From: Marmoricola sp.
GTDB lineage: Bacteria; Actinomycetota; Actinomycetes; Propionibacteriales; Nocardioidaceae
Length of the DNA stretch: 40,658 bases
Direction of reading: 5' to 3'
Assembly: GCF_025965085.1 (NCBI RefSeq)
Contig: NZ_JAOPXP010000194.1
Span: forward strand, 1-40,658
The first letter of the stretch is position 1. Each line of letters begins with the position of its first letter. Positions 1 through 9,157 of this stretch are shown piece by piece. The notes under the pieces were generated by a model. That model was not told the origin of the DNA and searched no databases. It saw only the letters and a list, made by a program, of their open reading frames with translations. A program made the translations under genes and the position numbers.

Positions 1-2
1 TC

Positions 3-1007
3 CACCCGGAGCTCTTCAAGGACTACCAGCTCAAGCCACCGAAGGGCGTCCTGCTCTACGGCCCGCCCGGCTGCGGCAAGACGCTGATCGCCAAGGCTGT
101 CGCCAACTCCCTGGCCAAGAAGGTCGCCGAGAAGACCGGCCAGTCCGGCCGTTCCTTCTTCCTCAACATCAAGGGCCCCGAGCTGCTGAACAAGTACGTC
201 GGGGAGACCGAGCGTCACATCCGGCTGGTGTTCCAGCGAGCCCGCGAGAAGGCCAGCGAGGGCACTCCGGTCATCGTGTTCTTCGACGAGATGGACTCTC
301 TGTTCCGCACGCGCGGCTCAGGCGTCTCCTCCGACGTGGAGAACACGATCGTGCCGCAGCTGCTCTCGGAGATCGACGGTGTCGAGGGCCTCGAGAACGT
401 CCTGGTCATCGGTGCGTCGAACCGTGAGGACATGATCGACCCCGCGATCCTGCGGCCCGGACGCCTCGACGTGAAGATCAAGATCGAGCGTCCCGACGCC
501 GAGTCGGCGCGGGACATCTTCACCAAGTACCTCACCGCCGAGCTGCCGCTCAACGCCGACGACCTCGCCGAGTTCGGTGACGACAGGCACGCGACAGTGG
601 CGGGGATGATCACCGCCACCGTCGAGCGGATGTACACCGAGTCGGAGGAGAACCGCTTCCTCGAGGTCACCTACGCCAACGGTGACAAGGAGGTCCTCTA
701 CTTCAAGGACTTCAACTCGGGCGCGATGATCCAGAACATCGTCGACCGTGCGAAGAAGATGGCCATCAAGGACGTCCTCGACCACGACAACCCCGGAATG
801 CGGGTCCAGCACATGCTCCAGGCCTGCGTCGACGAGTTCAAGGAGAACGAGGACCTGCCCAACACGACCAACCCCGACGACTGGGCGCGGATCTCCGGCA
901 AGAAGGGCGAGCGGATCGTGTTCATCCGCACCCTGATCACCGGCAAGCAGGGCACCGAGCCGGGTCGCTCGATCGACACGGTGGCCAACACCGGCCAGTA
1001 CCTCTGA
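3..1007 (+). CDS. arc: Proteasome-associated AAA+ ATPase ARC/Mpa, 3' part
   Basis: Unfoldase of the Pup-proteasome system: a hexameric AAA+ ring that recognises Pup on tagged proteins, unfolds them and threads them into the PrcAB core. The window opens inside the gene, and the 334 visible residues are the ATPase domain. Walker A GPPGCGKT lies at about residues 20-27, followed by the KYVGETERH pore-loop region, Walker [11 protein letters not shown] and an arginine-finger region ending RPGRLDVK. The protein ends in GQYL; a C-terminal QYL tail is the known docking element for the proteasome alpha ring. Complete family members are about 590-610 residues, so roughly 260 residues, including the coiled coil and OB domains, lie upstream. 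A strong hairpin follows the stop. Identification is very secure. Confidence 0.96.
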   Translation, partial: HPELFKDYQLKPPKGVLLYGPPGCGKTLIAKAVANSLAKKVAEKTGQSGRSFFLNIKGPELLNKYVGETERHIRLVFQRAREKASEGTPVIVFFDEMDSLFRTRGSGVSSDVENTIVPQLLSEIDGVEGLENVLVIGASNREDMIDPAILRPGRLDVKIKIERPDAESARDIFTKYLTAELPLNADDLAEFGDDRHATVAGMITATVERMYTESEENRFLEVTYANGDKEVLYFKDFNSGAMIQNIVDRAKKMAIKDVLDHDNPGMRVQHMLQACVDEFKENEDLPNTTNPDDWARISGKKGERIVFIRTLITGKQGTEPGRSIDTVANTGQYL

Positions 1008-1040
1008 CCGAGCGCCGGCTCCCCGCCGGCCCGTGGACGA

Positions 1041-1074
1041 CGAAGGGCGCCGACCTCACGGTCGGCGCCCTTCG
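1041..1074. terminator. Bidirectional hairpin terminator between arc and the PLD gene
   Basis: A perfect 15-bp stem (1041-1055 pairing with 1060-1074) closes a four-base TCAC loop. It lies 33 bases after the arc stop and 16 bases before the stop of the convergent phospholipase-D-like gene, so it can serve both genes. The T-tract is poor on either side, as is usual for high-GC actinobacteria. Confidence 0.85.
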
Positions 1075-1090
1075 TCTGTGTCCTGCGAGG

Positions 1091-2518
1091 TCAGTCGCCG
1101 TAGGCGTTCATGTGCTTCAGCTCGCCCCTGCCGAACGCCGGCTGCTCGCTGGGCAGACCGCGCTGCTCGGCGACCGGTGCGAACGTCGGGGCACGCGAGG
1201 TGTTCTGCGCCCACGTCTTGTCGAAGTTCAGCAGGTACGCGCGGCCCGTGCCGTAGCCACCGATCTGCATCATCTGCTCGTCCGAGCTCAGCCCGACGTT
1301 GCTCCAGTTGCTGGAGCCGGACAGCGTCATGAACGCGTTGGGGTTGTCGCCGTAGTGGCCCGCGATCGTCATGTACTTGCTGTGGTTGTACTTCACGATC
1401 TCACCCGCGCCGTTCAGGATCACCGACTGCTTGACCGGGATGGCGCCACGCCCCGAACCGTTGCGCAGGATGGCCAACACCGGCCGCGTGGTCAGTGAGT
1501 AGATGACCTTGATGTCGCAGCCGGCCTCCCAGAGCGAGCGGAGCTTCTTGGCGATCCAGGTGCCGCGCGTGTCGTAGATCGAGTAGTTGATGATCCGGAT
1601 CCGGGTGCGTCCCGAGCCTCCTGGGACCCCGGTGCAGCTGACCTGGTCGAGCATCTGCATCACCGGGTCGGTGGAGGCGGTCGCCGTGGGGAACGGGAAG
1701 AAGATGCTGGTGACGTCCCCCACCGGGTAGACGCGGTAGGGCGCCGAGTTGGGGGTGTTGAGGCGCATCTCTCGGTAGATCCGCATGAAGCGGTCGTAGA
1801 CGTACGGCGAACGCACCACCTGGGCGAAGTTCCACTGGCCCGTGTAGCCGAAGGACGTCAGGTTCATCGAGCTCTGCATCACGATGTTGCGGGAGTGGTC
1901 GGCACCGACGTTGTCGAAGAGGAAGAACTTGGCGTGCGGCGTACCGCCACGGCCACGGCACGCGCCGCGGCACTCACGAGCGAAGCTGATGCGCTCCGAC
2001 GAGCCGGCCACACCGGGCTTGTAGTAACGCTGACCGAGGTGCCTCTTGAGGTAGCGCCAGGGCTTGTTCTCCTCGTTCCTGCCCTGCGCCGCCACCACCT
2101 GGACGCTGACGCCACGGTTCTTGGCAGCAACGAGCGCCCGGGCGATGCCCATGTCCTTGAACGACCACGTGGCCATCCGGATCCGGCCGTTCGAGGCCAG
2201 CGGGAGCTTGTAGCGGTCGAGGACACCGCCCCAGGTGCTCTGCACGGTGTAGAGGACGCTGAGCCGGATGGCCAGCCTCTCGGACTTGCTGCGGTTGGGG
2301 AAGGCGAACCTCGCGCCCGAGGGCACCACGTAGTTCCTGGGCGGCTGGCCGGCGACGCGCGCGGCACTCGCGGTCTGCGTCCGGACCACCGTGCCGGCGG
2401 CCGTCCGGGCCACCGTGCCGGCGGGCGAGGCGGAGGCCGACACACCGGTCGCCACGCTCAGGGAGCTGACAAGGACAACCAATCCGGCAAAGGACGCAAC
2501 CGAGCTACGTGTGAACAT
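1091..2518 (-). CDS. Secreted phospholipase D-like protein (first copy)
   Basis: Phospholipase-D superfamily protein of 475 residues, predicted to be exported. From the start at 2518 it has a basic N-terminus and hydrophobic segment (about residues 8-30, ending in an Ala/Ser-rich stretch), which looks like a signal peptide. A longer reading from 2584 would bury this. The first HxKxxxxD motif is complete at about residues 195-202 (HAKFFLFD) and is followed by SSMN. The second has HSK and a later GSSNW, but the Asp position is Ala (HSKYMTIA). Superfamily members cut phosphodiester bonds in lipids or nucleic acids with two HKD histidines; the substrate here is unknown. It sits on the opposite strand between arc and dop and has a close paralogue at 4231-5745. 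Confidence 0.85.
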   Translation of the reverse strand: MFTRSSVASFAGLVVLVSSLSVATGVSASASPAGTVARTAAGTVVRTQTASAARVAGQPPRNYVVPSGARFAFPNRSKSERLAIRLSVLYTVQSTWGGVLDRYKLPLASNGRIRMATWSFKDMGIARALVAAKNRGVSVQVVAAQGRNEENKPWRYLKRHLGQRYYKPGVAGSSERISFARECRGACRGRGGTPHAKFFLFDNVGADHSRNIVMQSSMNLTSFGYTGQWNFAQVVRSPYVYDRFMRIYREMRLNTPNSAPYRVYPVGDVTSIFFPFPTATASTDPVMQMLDQVSCTGVPGGSGRTRIRIINYSIYDTRGTWIAKKLRSLWEAGCDIKVIYSLTTRPVLAILRNGSGRGAIPVKQSVILNGAGEIVKYNHSKYMTIAGHYGDNPNAFMTLSGSSNWSNVGLSSDEQMMQIGGYGTGRAYLLNFDKTWAQNTSRAPTFAPVAEQRGLPSEQPAFGRGELKHMNAYGD

Positions 2519-2570
2519 GGAGGGTCCCCCAGTTAAAGATGGCCGAGATGCCCGGTCGAGGGGCCCGCGC

Positions 2571-2576
2571 AATCTA
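2571..2576 (-). promoter_or_regulatory. Candidate -10 element for the first PLD-like gene
   Basis: TAGATT on the minus strand, about 50 bases before the 2518 start, would give a leader of about 45 bases. A GGGGGA stretch about 8 bases before the ATG could be the ribosome binding site. I see no clear -35. Confidence 0.4.
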
Positions 2577-2649
2577 ACATGCACCGCTCGGCTCGGCCCG
2601 TCGCTGCGGGTCGTGTCGAACCAGCCACGGTCCGGGCGGTTCTCGGCCG

Positions 2650-2655
2650 TAGGCT
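2650..2655 (+). promoter_or_regulatory. Leaderless -10 element ahead of dop leader ORF
   Basis: TAGGCT followed by six bases and GTG (2662) has the same geometry as the other leaderless starts in this window. The GTG opens a 19-codon frame that overlaps the dop start, so this is the likely dop promoter. Confidence 0.55.
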
Positions 2656-2661
2656 CGAAGC

Positions 2662-2721
2662 GTGAGCATCATCTCGAGAACGTCGTCGCCGCGTTCGTGC
2701 GTCCCAGAAGTCCCAGCATGA
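2662..2721 (+). CDS. Putative 19-residue leaderless leader peptide coupled to dop
   Basis: A short frame starts with GTG six bases after a TAGGCT -10 element and ends with TGA at 2719-2721. That TGA overlaps the dop ATG (2718-2720) as ATGA. The predicted peptide is Ser/Pro/Arg-rich (VSIISRTSS... ending EVPA) and matches no family I know. dop itself lacks a convincing Shine-Dalgarno sequence, so a ribosome terminating here could restart on dop. This is inference from geometry only; a chance frame is possible because short open frames are common at this GC content. Confidence 0.45.
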   Translation: MSIISRTSSPRSCVPEVPA

Positions 2722-4226
2722 GCGTGCGCAGGGTCATGGGGACCGAGACGGAGTTCGGCATCTCGGTGCAGGGGCACCCGCACGCCAACCCGATGGTGGC
2801 GAGCACCCGTCTGGTCAACGCCTACGCCACGGCGACGCTGAAGGCACGGCGTGCCCGCTGGGACTTCGAGGAGGAGTCGCCCCTGCGCGACGCCCGTGGC
2901 TTCGACATGTCGCGCGAGGCCGCCGACCCCAGCCAGCTCACCGACGAGGACCTCGGGCTGGCCAACGTCATCCTCACCAACGGCGCCCGTCTCTACGTGG
3001 ACCACGCCCATCCGGAGTACTCCACACCCGAGTGCACAACACCCCTGGACATCGTGCGGTGGGACAAGGCAGGGGAGCAGATCGCGCTGGACGCCGCCCG
3101 GTTCGCCTCCGTCCCGGGCGAGGGCGACCTGCTGCTCTACAAGAACAACACCGACAACAAGGGCGCCTCGTACGGCTCGCACGAGAACTACCTGGTGCGC
3201 CGCTCGACCCCGTTCGGCGACATCGTGCGACACCTGACGCCTTTCTTCGTGAGCCGCCAGGTGGTCTGTGGGGCGGGCCGCGTCGGCATCGGCCAGGACG
3301 GGCACGGGGACGGCTTCCAGCTCACGCAGCGCGCGGACTACTTCGAGGTGGAGGTCGGGCTCGAGACCACCCTGAAACGGCCCATCATCAACACCCGCGA
3401 CGAGCCGCACGCGGACCCGGAGAAGTACCGCCGCCTGCACGTGATCATCGGCGACGCCAACCTCTCCGAGATCTCCACCTACCTCAAGGTCGGCACCACG
3501 GCCATGGTCCTCACGATGATCGAGGACCGGTTCATCAGCACCGACCTGGGTGTGGCCCGTCCGGTGGCGTCGCTGAAGCAGGTCTCGCACGACCCCACGC
3601 TGACGCACCTCCTCGAGGTCGGGGACGGTCGCACGATGACGGCCGTCCAGCTCCAGTGGGAGTACCTCGACCTCGCGCACCGCTACGTCGAGCAGCGCCG
3701 CGGTGGGGAGACCGACGCGCAGACCAAGGACGTGCTGGGCTGCTGGGAGTCGGTGCTCACCAGGCTCGAGCGCGATCCCTTCGAGTGCGCCGAGGAGCTC
3801 GACTGGGTGGCCAAGCTCAAGCTGCTCAACTCCTACCGCGACCGGGACGGCCTGGCCTGGTCCGACGCCAAGCTGCACCTCATCGACCTGCAGTACTCCG
3901 ACCTGCGTCCCGAGAAGGGGCTCTACCACCGGCTGGTCAAGCTGGGCCGGATGAAGCGCCTCGTCGACGACGAGAGTGTCGAGGAGGCCATGCACGAGCC
4001 GCCGGAGGACACCAGGGCCTACTTCCGCGGCCGCTGCCTGAGCAAGTACGCCGACAACATCGCCGCCGCCTCCTGGGACTCGGTCATCTTCGACCTTCCC
4101 GGGCACGAGTCTCTGCAGCGCGTGCCCACGATCGACCCGTTGCGAGGCAGCAAGGCCCATGTGGGTGCCCTGCTGGACGCGCACCCCACCGCCGTCGGCC
4201 TCTTCGAGGCCCTGACCCGCCGCTAG
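2718..4226 (+). CDS. dop: Depupylase/Pup deamidase Dop
   Basis: Deamidates the C-terminal Gln of Pup to Glu so that PafA can ligate it, and also removes Pup from tagged proteins. At 502 residues it has the normal family length. It shares the glutamine-synthetase-like fold with PafA: the nucleotide-binding motif GTETEFGIS lies at residues 8-16, and the catalytic aspartate is D95 in [31 protein letters not shown] is strongly conserved with PafA further on. The ATG at 2718 aligns the N-terminus ([10 protein letters not shown]) with known Dop proteins; a longer open frame upstream has no family similarity. It needs the Gln-ending Pup, which is what the pup gene here encodes. It is flanked on both sides by opposite-strand PLD-like genes, and its stop is 4 bases from the stop of the second. 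Confidence 0.95.
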   Translation: MSVRRVMGTETEFGISVQGHPHANPMVASTRLVNAYATATLKARRARWDFEEESPLRDARGFDMSREAADPSQLTDEDLGLANVILTNGARLYVDHAHPEYSTPECTTPLDIVRWDKAGEQIALDAARFASVPGEGDLLLYKNNTDNKGASYGSHENYLVRRSTPFGDIVRHLTPFFVSRQVVCGAGRVGIGQDGHGDGFQLTQRADYFEVEVGLETTLKRPIINTRDEPHADPEKYRRLHVIIGDANLSEISTYLKVGTTAMVLTMIEDRFISTDLGVARPVASLKQVSHDPTLTHLLEVGDGRTMTAVQLQWEYLDLAHRYVEQRRGGETDAQTKDVLGCWESVLTRLERDPFECAEELDWVAKLKLLNSYRDRDGLAWSDAKLHLIDLQYSDLRPEKGLYHRLVKLGRMKRLVDDESVEEAMHEPPEDTRAYFRGRCLSKYADNIAAASWDSVIFDLPGHESLQRVPTIDPLRGSKAHVGALLDAHPTAVGLFEALTRR

Positions 4227-4230
4227 GCAC

Positions 4231-5745
4231 TCAGTCCGGGGGCAGGTAGCGGTAGATGCCCTGGCCGAACGTGGGCTCCTCGGGGATGCCCTCCGGCACC
4301 CCGTCGGGCGACTCCTGCGTGACGGCGTCCATCGTCCGGGCGAACGTGCTCACCCGGGCGACGGCCGGGGCGTTCGACGTCGTCTGGCGCCAGGTCTTGG
4401 CGAAGGTGGCGAGGTATCGCAGCGCCTCGGGCCGGCTCTGGATCCGCTGCATCTGCTCGTCGTCGCCGAAGGCGAGGTTCGCCCAGTTGGCCGACCCGCT
4501 GAAGGTCACGTACGCCGCGGTGTTGCTGCCCCAGTGGCCGGTGATGGTCATCCATTTGCTGTGGTTGTACTTCACGATGTTGCCCCAGGGGTCCGTGACC
4601 ACGGACTGCCGCATCGGGACGGCGCCGCGACCTGACCGGTTCCGCAGGATGCCGAGCACGGGGCGGCTGCTCACGGCGTAGATGATCGCCACGTCACAGC
4701 CCGAGTTCCAGAGCTGGCGGAGCCTCTTGGCGATCCAGACACCGCGGTCGCCGTAGATCGCGTACTGGATGATCCGGATGCTGCTCCGCCCGGACCCGTT
4801 GCCGGCGGTAGCCCCCCTGCAGTTGACCGCCCTGAGGGTCTGCATGACGGGGTCCTGGGCCGCTTTCGCCTGCGGGCGGGGGAAGAAGTAGTTGACGACC
4901 GGGCCGAGGGAGGCCACGTGGTACGGCTGGGGGAGGGGTCGGGCCAGCCGCGACTGGCGGAAGATCGCCGCGAAGTCGTTGTAGACGCGGGCGGAATGCA
5001 TCACCTGGGCCTGGTTCCACTGGCCCCGGTAGGCCATCCGGGTGAGGTTCATCGAGGTCTGCACGGTCACGTGCCGCAGGTGCCCGGCGCCGACGTTGTC
5101 GAACAGGAAGTACTTCGAGTGCGGCGTCCCGCCGGGACCGCGGCAGGCGCCGCGGCACTCCCGCGCGAAGCTGTACATCGGGCCGGTGACGGGGTGACCG
5201 GGGCGGAACAGCCTGGACCCCAGCCGCTTGCGCAGCCACTCCCAGGACTGATGGTCGGTGTTCGCGGCCTTCGCCGCCACCACCTGGACGCTGACGCCGC
5301 GGTTGCGGGCGGCGACGAGGGCCCGCGCGACGCCCCAGTCGTCGAAGGACCACGTCGCGATGCGGATGGTCCCGTTCGCCGGCAGCGGCGTACCCAGGGA
5401 GTTGCGCGCACCGCCCCAGACGCTCTGGATCGTGTAGAGCACCCGGTCGCGGATGGCCTTCTGCTCGATCCTGCTGCGGTTGGGGAAGCTGAAGAAGCTC
5501 GTCGCCGGCGGCACGTAGCTCCGGGGCGGCTGCCCGACCACGGGCGGGGCCGTCTTGCCCCGGGCGTGGTGGTGGGCGTGTGCCTGGACGTGCCTCGGCG
5601 TGCGCCTGGCCTCGGCGGTGCCTGCGAAGGGCACCAGCACGGCCACCATCGCAAGGGCAGCGACCATGACGACCAGGTTCACTGGGGTGGAGAGGGCGCG
5701 GGGGAAGTGCCTGCCCTGGGGGAAGGCCGCGAGCAGGAGGGACAT
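4231..5745 (-). CDS. Secreted phospholipase D-like protein (second copy)
   Basis: Paralogue of the protein at 1091-2518, 504 residues from the 5745 start. That ATG has AAGAGGAG just upstream; another ATG at 5790 would add 15 residues without a clear ribosome site. The N-terminus has a long hydrophobic segment (VVMVAALAMVAVLVPFAG) ending near AEA, so export is likely. Shared blocks with the first copy include GQPPR-Y near the start of the mature part, ATWSF-D-G-ARALVAA, CRGACRG-GGTPH-K and GRGA-P-RQSV. The first HKD is complete (HSKYFLFD); the second reads HSKWMTIT and lacks the Asp. It lies between dop and pup, transcribed against both. The substrate is unknown; lipid or nucleic acid are both possible. 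Confidence 0.85.
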   Translation of the reverse strand: MSLLLAAFPQGRHFPRALSTPVNLVVMVAALAMVAVLVPFAGTAEARRTPRHVQAHAHHHARGKTAPPVVGQPPRSYVPPATSFFSFPNRSRIEQKAIRDRVLYTIQSVWGGARNSLGTPLPANGTIRIATWSFDDWGVARALVAARNRGVSVQVVAAKAANTDHQSWEWLRKRLGSRLFRPGHPVTGPMYSFARECRGACRGPGGTPHSKYFLFDNVGAGHLRHVTVQTSMNLTRMAYRGQWNQAQVMHSARVYNDFAAIFRQSRLARPLPQPYHVASLGPVVNYFFPRPQAKAAQDPVMQTLRAVNCRGATAGNGSGRSSIRIIQYAIYGDRGVWIAKRLRQLWNSGCDVAIIYAVSSRPVLGILRNRSGRGAVPMRQSVVTDPWGNIVKYNHSKWMTITGHWGSNTAAYVTFSGSANWANLAFGDDEQMQRIQSRPEALRYLATFAKTWRQTTSNAPAVARVSTFARTMDAVTQESPDGVPEGIPEEPTFGQGIYRYLPPD

Positions 5746-5888
5746 CGCTCCTCTTACCAAGATCAATGGACGGGTCCCGCATCTGAACATGGATTCGTCC
5801 CGTTTTGTGGGAGGCGGGCCGCGACCGGCCCCGAGACATCACGCCCGCCCGCTGGGGTGTGCCGGTCCCCGTCCCGTGCGTGACTGGA

Positions 5889-5894
5889 TAGGGT
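5889..5894 (+). promoter_or_regulatory. Candidate -10 element of the pup-prcB-prcA operon
   Basis: TAGGGT lies 28 bases before the pup ATG. Initiation about seven bases downstream would leave a short leader that carries the strong GGAGG ribosome site. The -35 is unclear. Confidence 0.45.
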
Positions 5895-5922
5895 CGAGGC
5901 AACGACGTACGTAGGAGGCACC

Positions 5923-6123
5923 ATGGCGCAGGAGCAGAAGCAACCGCGCAAGTCCCACGAGGAGGAGCCAGCCGACGCAGCCCCCGCGCCGGCCGACACG
6001 GTCTCCGAGCGCAAGGAACAGCTCGACGAGGACATCGACGCGATCCTCGAGGACATCGACGACGTCCTGGAGACGAACGCCGAGGACTTCGTGAAGTCCT
6101 TCATCCAGAAGGGTGGGCAGTAG
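5923..6123 (+). CDS. pup: Prokaryotic ubiquitin-like protein Pup
   Basis: The 66-residue protein tag of the bacterial proteasome. It is Lys/Glu/Asp-rich and largely disordered, with the conserved C-terminal half (ERKEQLDEDIDAILEDID onward) that binds the ARC/Mpa coiled coil. It ends in FIQKGGQ: the last residue is Gln, so Dop must deamidate it to Glu before PafA can join it to substrate lysines. An excellent ribosome site (GGAGG, six bases before the ATG) fits high expression. prcB begins six bases after its stop, so pup, prcB and prcA form one operon. Confidence 0.97.
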   Translation: MAQEQKQPRKSHEEEPADAAPAPADTVSERKEQLDEDIDAILEDIDDVLETNAEDFVKSFIQKGGQ

Positions 6124-6129
6124 TCCTCC

Positions 6130-6960
6130 ATGAATGATGCTCGCCTGCCCGACGCCTTCATGACGCCCGGGACGTCCTCGTTCGCGGAGTTCGTCGGCTC
6201 GGTCTCGCCCGACCTGCTGCCCTCGCGGCGGCCACTGCCTCCCGGGGACGCGACGTCACTCGCCCCGCACGCGACCACGATCGTGGCGGCGACGTTCCGG
6301 GGTGGCGTGGTCATGGCTGGTGACCGGCGCGCGACCATGGGCAACATCATCGCCCAGCGCGACATCGAGAAGGTCTTCCCGGCCGACGAGTACTCCGCGG
6401 TCGGCATCGCCGGCACCGCGGGCCTCGCCGTCGAGATGGTGCGGTTGTTCCAGACCGAGCTGGAGCACTACGAGAAGATCGAGGGCACCACCCTCTCCAT
6501 CGACGGCAAGGCCAACCGGCTGTCGGCGCTGATCCGTGGCAACCTGGGCATGGCGATGCAGGGCCTGGCCGTGGTGCCGCTGTTCGCTGGCTACGACCTG
6601 GTGGGCCGTTACGGCCGGATCTTCTCCTACGACGTCACCGGCGGACGCTATGAGGAGACGGCCTTCCACTCGGTCGGGTCCGGCTCGGTGTTCGCCCGCG
6701 GCTCGCTGAAGAAGCTCTACCGCGACGACTTCGACGAGACCCAGTGCGTGACCGCCGTCGTCCAGGCGCTCTACGACGCCGCCGACGACGACTCGGCCAC
6801 CGGTGGCCCGGACCTGACACGTCGGATCTTCCCGGTGGTCAGCGTGATCACCGCTGGCGGGCACGTCCGGCTCTCCCAGGAGCAGGTGGCCGCCATCGCC
6901 GACGAGGTCGTCGACGGCCGGATGCAGCGCCCCGACGGTCCCGCCGCCCCCCTCATCTAG
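6130..6960 (+). CDS. prcB: 20S proteasome beta subunit PrcB
   Basis: Catalytic subunit of the 20S core. It is made with a propeptide of about 48 residues and is predicted to be cut before T49 in HATTIVA, exposing the N-terminal threonine nucleophile. The following [12 protein letters not shown] contains the conserved Asp-Arg region, and a Lys (DIEKVF) is present as in the Thr-Asp/Glu-Lys system. The ending VGSGS...[17 protein letters not shown] is typical of actinobacterial PrcB. The 276-residue length is normal. An in-frame ATG at 6160 is an alternative start, but 6130 keeps the tight spacing to pup. Confidence 0.96.
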   Translation: MNDARLPDAFMTPGTSSFAEFVGSVSPDLLPSRRPLPPGDATSLAPHATTIVAATFRGGVVMAGDRRATMGNIIAQRDIEKVFPADEYSAVGIAGTAGLAVEMVRLFQTELEHYEKIEGTTLSIDGKANRLSALIRGNLGMAMQGLAVVPLFAGYDLVGRYGRIFSYDVTGGRYEETAFHSVGSGSVFARGSLKKLYRDDFDETQCVTAVVQALYDAADDDSATGGPDLTRRIFPVVSVITAGGHVRLSQEQVAAIADEVVDGRMQRPDGPAAPLI

Positions 6961-6973
6961 GAGCACTCACCGC

Positions 6974-7762
6974 ATGAGCATGCCGTTCTACGTCTCGCCC
7001 GAGCAGCTGATGAAGGACCGCGCCGACTTCGCGCGCAAGGGCATCGCGCGCGGGCGATCGGTCGCGGTCGTCCGGTACGCCGACGGAGTGCTGTTCGTCT
7101 CCGAGAACGCGTCGGCCGCCCTGCACAAGGTGAGCGAGATCTACGACCGGATCGCCTTCGCCGCCGTCGGCCGCTACAACGAGTTCGAGAACCTCCGCAT
7201 CGCGGGGGTCCGCCTGGCCGACATGCGGGGCTACTCCTACGACCGGCGGGACGTGTCCGGGCGCGGTCTGGCCAACGCCTACGCGCAGACGCTCGGCACG
7301 ATCTTCTCCAGCGGGGGAGAGAAGCCCTACGAGATCGAGATCTTCGTCGCCGAGGTGGGAGACACCCCCGAGGACGACCAGGTCTTCCGCCTGACCTTCG
7401 ACGGCCAGGTCGTGGAGGAGCACGACTTCGCGGTCATGGGTGGCGCTGCCGAGTCCGTGACCAAGTACCTCGCGGAGCGGTACACCCCCGGGCTGGCACG
7501 CGACGACGCCCTGAACCTGGCGGCCGCGGCCCTCGGTCACAGCGACACCGGCCACCGCGACATCCCGGCTCGAGACCTCGAGGTCGCCGTGCTGGACCGC
7601 ACTCGGGCGCAGGAGCGCAAGTTCAAGCGCCTCAACGCCGAGGTGCTGAGCAGCGTCCTCGTGCCCCCGGCACGAGCCTCGGAGGAGGCATCCGCGGCCG
7701 ATGCGACCCCGGCGGGCGACCAGCCGCCGGCTCCCCGTGACGAACCGCCCGTGGCGCCCTGA
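6974..7762 (+). CDS. prcA: 20S proteasome alpha subunit PrcA
   Basis: Forms the outer heptameric rings that gate the core and receive the QYL tail of ARC. The N-terminus [20 protein letters not shown] matches actinobacterial PrcA, and its first residues form the gate. [20 protein letters not shown] and [19 protein letters not shown] are further signature blocks. It has no N-terminal catalytic Thr, as expected of an alpha subunit. Its 262 residues end in an Ala/Pro-rich acidic tail. It begins 13 bases after prcB with AGGAG in the gap. The next gene, pafA, appears to have its own promoter. Confidence 0.96.
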   Translation: MSMPFYVSPEQLMKDRADFARKGIARGRSVAVVRYADGVLFVSENASAALHKVSEIYDRIAFAAVGRYNEFENLRIAGVRLADMRGYSYDRRDVSGRGLANAYAQTLGTIFSSGGEKPYEIEIFVAEVGDTPEDDQVFRLTFDGQVVEEHDFAVMGGAAESVTKYLAERYTPGLARDDALNLAAAALGHSDTGHRDIPARDLEVAVLDRTRAQERKFKRLNAEVLSSVLVPPARASEEASAADATPAGDQPPAPRDEPPVAP

Positions 7763-7783
7763 CCGATCTCCCCACCTGCCCCA

Positions 7784-7789
7784 TAGTCT
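7784..7789 (+). promoter_or_regulatory. Leaderless -10 element of pafA
   Basis: TAGTCT, six bases, then GTG at 7796. It selects the pafA start and gives the ligase a promoter separate from pup-prcBA. Confidence 0.6.
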
Positions 7790-7795
7790 GTGAAG

Positions 7796-9157
7796 GTGGA
7801 CCGGCGAATCTTCGGCATCGAGAACGAGTACGGCGTCACATGCACGTTCAAGGGGCAGCGACGGCTGTCTCCTGACGAGGTGGCCCGCTACCTGTTCCGC
7901 AAGGTGGTGAGCTGGGGACGAAGCAGCAACGTGTTCCTGGCCAACGGCGCGCGCCTCTACCTCGACGTCGGCAGCCACCCTGAGTACGCCACCCCCGAGT
8001 GCGACGACATCGTCGACCTGGTGGCCCACGACAAGGCGGGGGAGCGGGTGCTCGAGGGCCTGCTGGTGGACGCCGAGCGTCGACTGCGCGACGAGGGCAT
8101 CTCCGGGGACGTCTACCTGTTCAAGAACAACACCGACAGCGCCGGCAACTCCTACGGCTGCCACGAGAACTACCTGGTCAGCCGGCACGGCGAGTTCAGC
8201 AAGCTCGCCGACGTGCTGATCCCGTTCCTGGTCACCCGCCAGATCATCTGCGGTGCCGGCAAGGTGACCCAGACGCCGCGGGGGGCGTCGTACTCCGTGA
8301 GCCAGCGGGCCGAGCACATCTGGGAGGGCGTCTCCAGCGCCACCACGCGTTCCCGGCCGATCATCAACACCCGCGACGAGCCGCACGCCGACGCCGAGCG
8401 ATTCCGCCGGCTGCACGTCATCGTGGGCGACTCCAACATGAGCGAGACCACCACGATGCTCAAGGTCGCCAGCTGCGACCTGGTGCTGCGGATGATCGAG
8501 GAGGGCGTGGTGATGCGCGACCTCACCATGGAGAACCCCATCCGCGCGATCCGCGAGATCTCCCACGACATGACCGGACGGCGCAAGGTGCGTCTGGCCA
8601 ACGGCCGCGAGGCCAGCGTGCTGGACATCCAGGGGGAGTACCTCTCCCGCGCCCGCGACTTCGTCGACCGCCGCGAGCTGCACACGCCCGTCATCGAGCA
8701 GGCGCTCGACCTGTGGGAGCGCGGGCTCAAGGCGGTGGACTCGGGCGACCTCTCGCTGGTCGAGCGTGAGATCGACTGGGTGATCAAGTGGAAGCTGATC
8801 GACCGCTACCGCGCCAAGCACGGGCTGCCCCTGGGACACCCCCGGGTCGCCCAGCTCGACCTCGCCTACCACGACATCCACCGTGAGCGCGGGCTCTACT
8901 ACCTGCTCGAGAAGCGCGGTGCGGTCAAGCGGGTGACCAACGACCTGGCGGTGTTCAAGGCCAAGTCCGTGCCTCCCCAGACCACCCGGGCGCGCCTGCG
9001 TGGCAGCTTCATCAAGCGCGCCCAGGAGCGTCGACGCGACTTCACCGTCGACTGGGTGCACCTGAAGCTCAACGACCAGGCACAGCGCACCGTCTTGTGC
9101 AAGGACCCCTTCCGCTCCCACGACGAGCGCGTCGAGCGACTGATCGAGGGAATGTGA
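7796..9157 (+). CDS. pafA: Pup-protein ligase PafA
   Basis: Uses ATP to phosphorylate the C-terminal Glu of deamidated Pup, then forms an isopeptide bond with a substrate lysine. It is a glutamine-synthetase-like paralogue of Dop. Starting at GTG 7796 gives 453 residues and aligns residue for residue with mycobacterial Paf[14 protein letters not shown], with the Mg/ATP Glu at position 9 and the catalytic Asp at 57 ([16 protein letters not shown]). An in-frame GTG at 7790 directly abuts the -10 element and is less likely. [31 protein letters not shown] and the ending TVLCKDPFR are clear family blocks. The stop overlaps the next start as GTGA, so pafA and the FKBP gene are coupled. Confidence 0.95.
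   Translation: MDRRIFGIENEYGVTCTFKGQRRLSPDEVARYLFRKVVSWGRSSNVFLANGARLYLDVGSHPEYATPECDDIVDLVAHDKAGERVLEGLLVDAERRLRDEGISGDVYLFKNNTDSAGNSYGCHENYLVSRHGEFSKLADVLIPFLVTRQIICGAGKVTQTPRGASYSVSQRAEHIWEGVSSATTRSRPIINTRDEPHADAERFRRLHVIVGDSNMSETTTMLKVASCDLVLRMIEEGVVMRDLTMENPIRAIREISHDMTGRRKVRLANGREASVLDIQGEYLSRARDFVDRRELHTPVIEQALDLWERGLKAVDSGDLSLVEREIDWVIKWKLIDRYRAKHGLPLGHPRVAQLDLAYHDIHRERGLYYLLEKRGAVKRVTNDLAVFKAKSVPPQTTRARLRGSFIKRAQERRRDFTVDWVHLKLNDQAQRTVLCKDPFRSHDERVERLIEGM

Noticed and set aside
2391-2717. Upstream extension of the dop frame by 109 codons
   Set aside because: It runs through the PLD gene start and the control region, and Dop homologues begin at the [10 protein letters not shown] equivalent.
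5746-5922. Horizontal-transfer scar or mobile-element ends around the PLD genes
   Set aside because: I found no transposase, direct repeats or terminal inverted repeats, and codon use resembles the neighbours.
7790-7795. GTG at 7790 as the pafA start
   Set aside because: It touches the -10 hexamer directly, whereas GTG 7796 has the standard six-base gap and aligns exactly with known PafA proteins.
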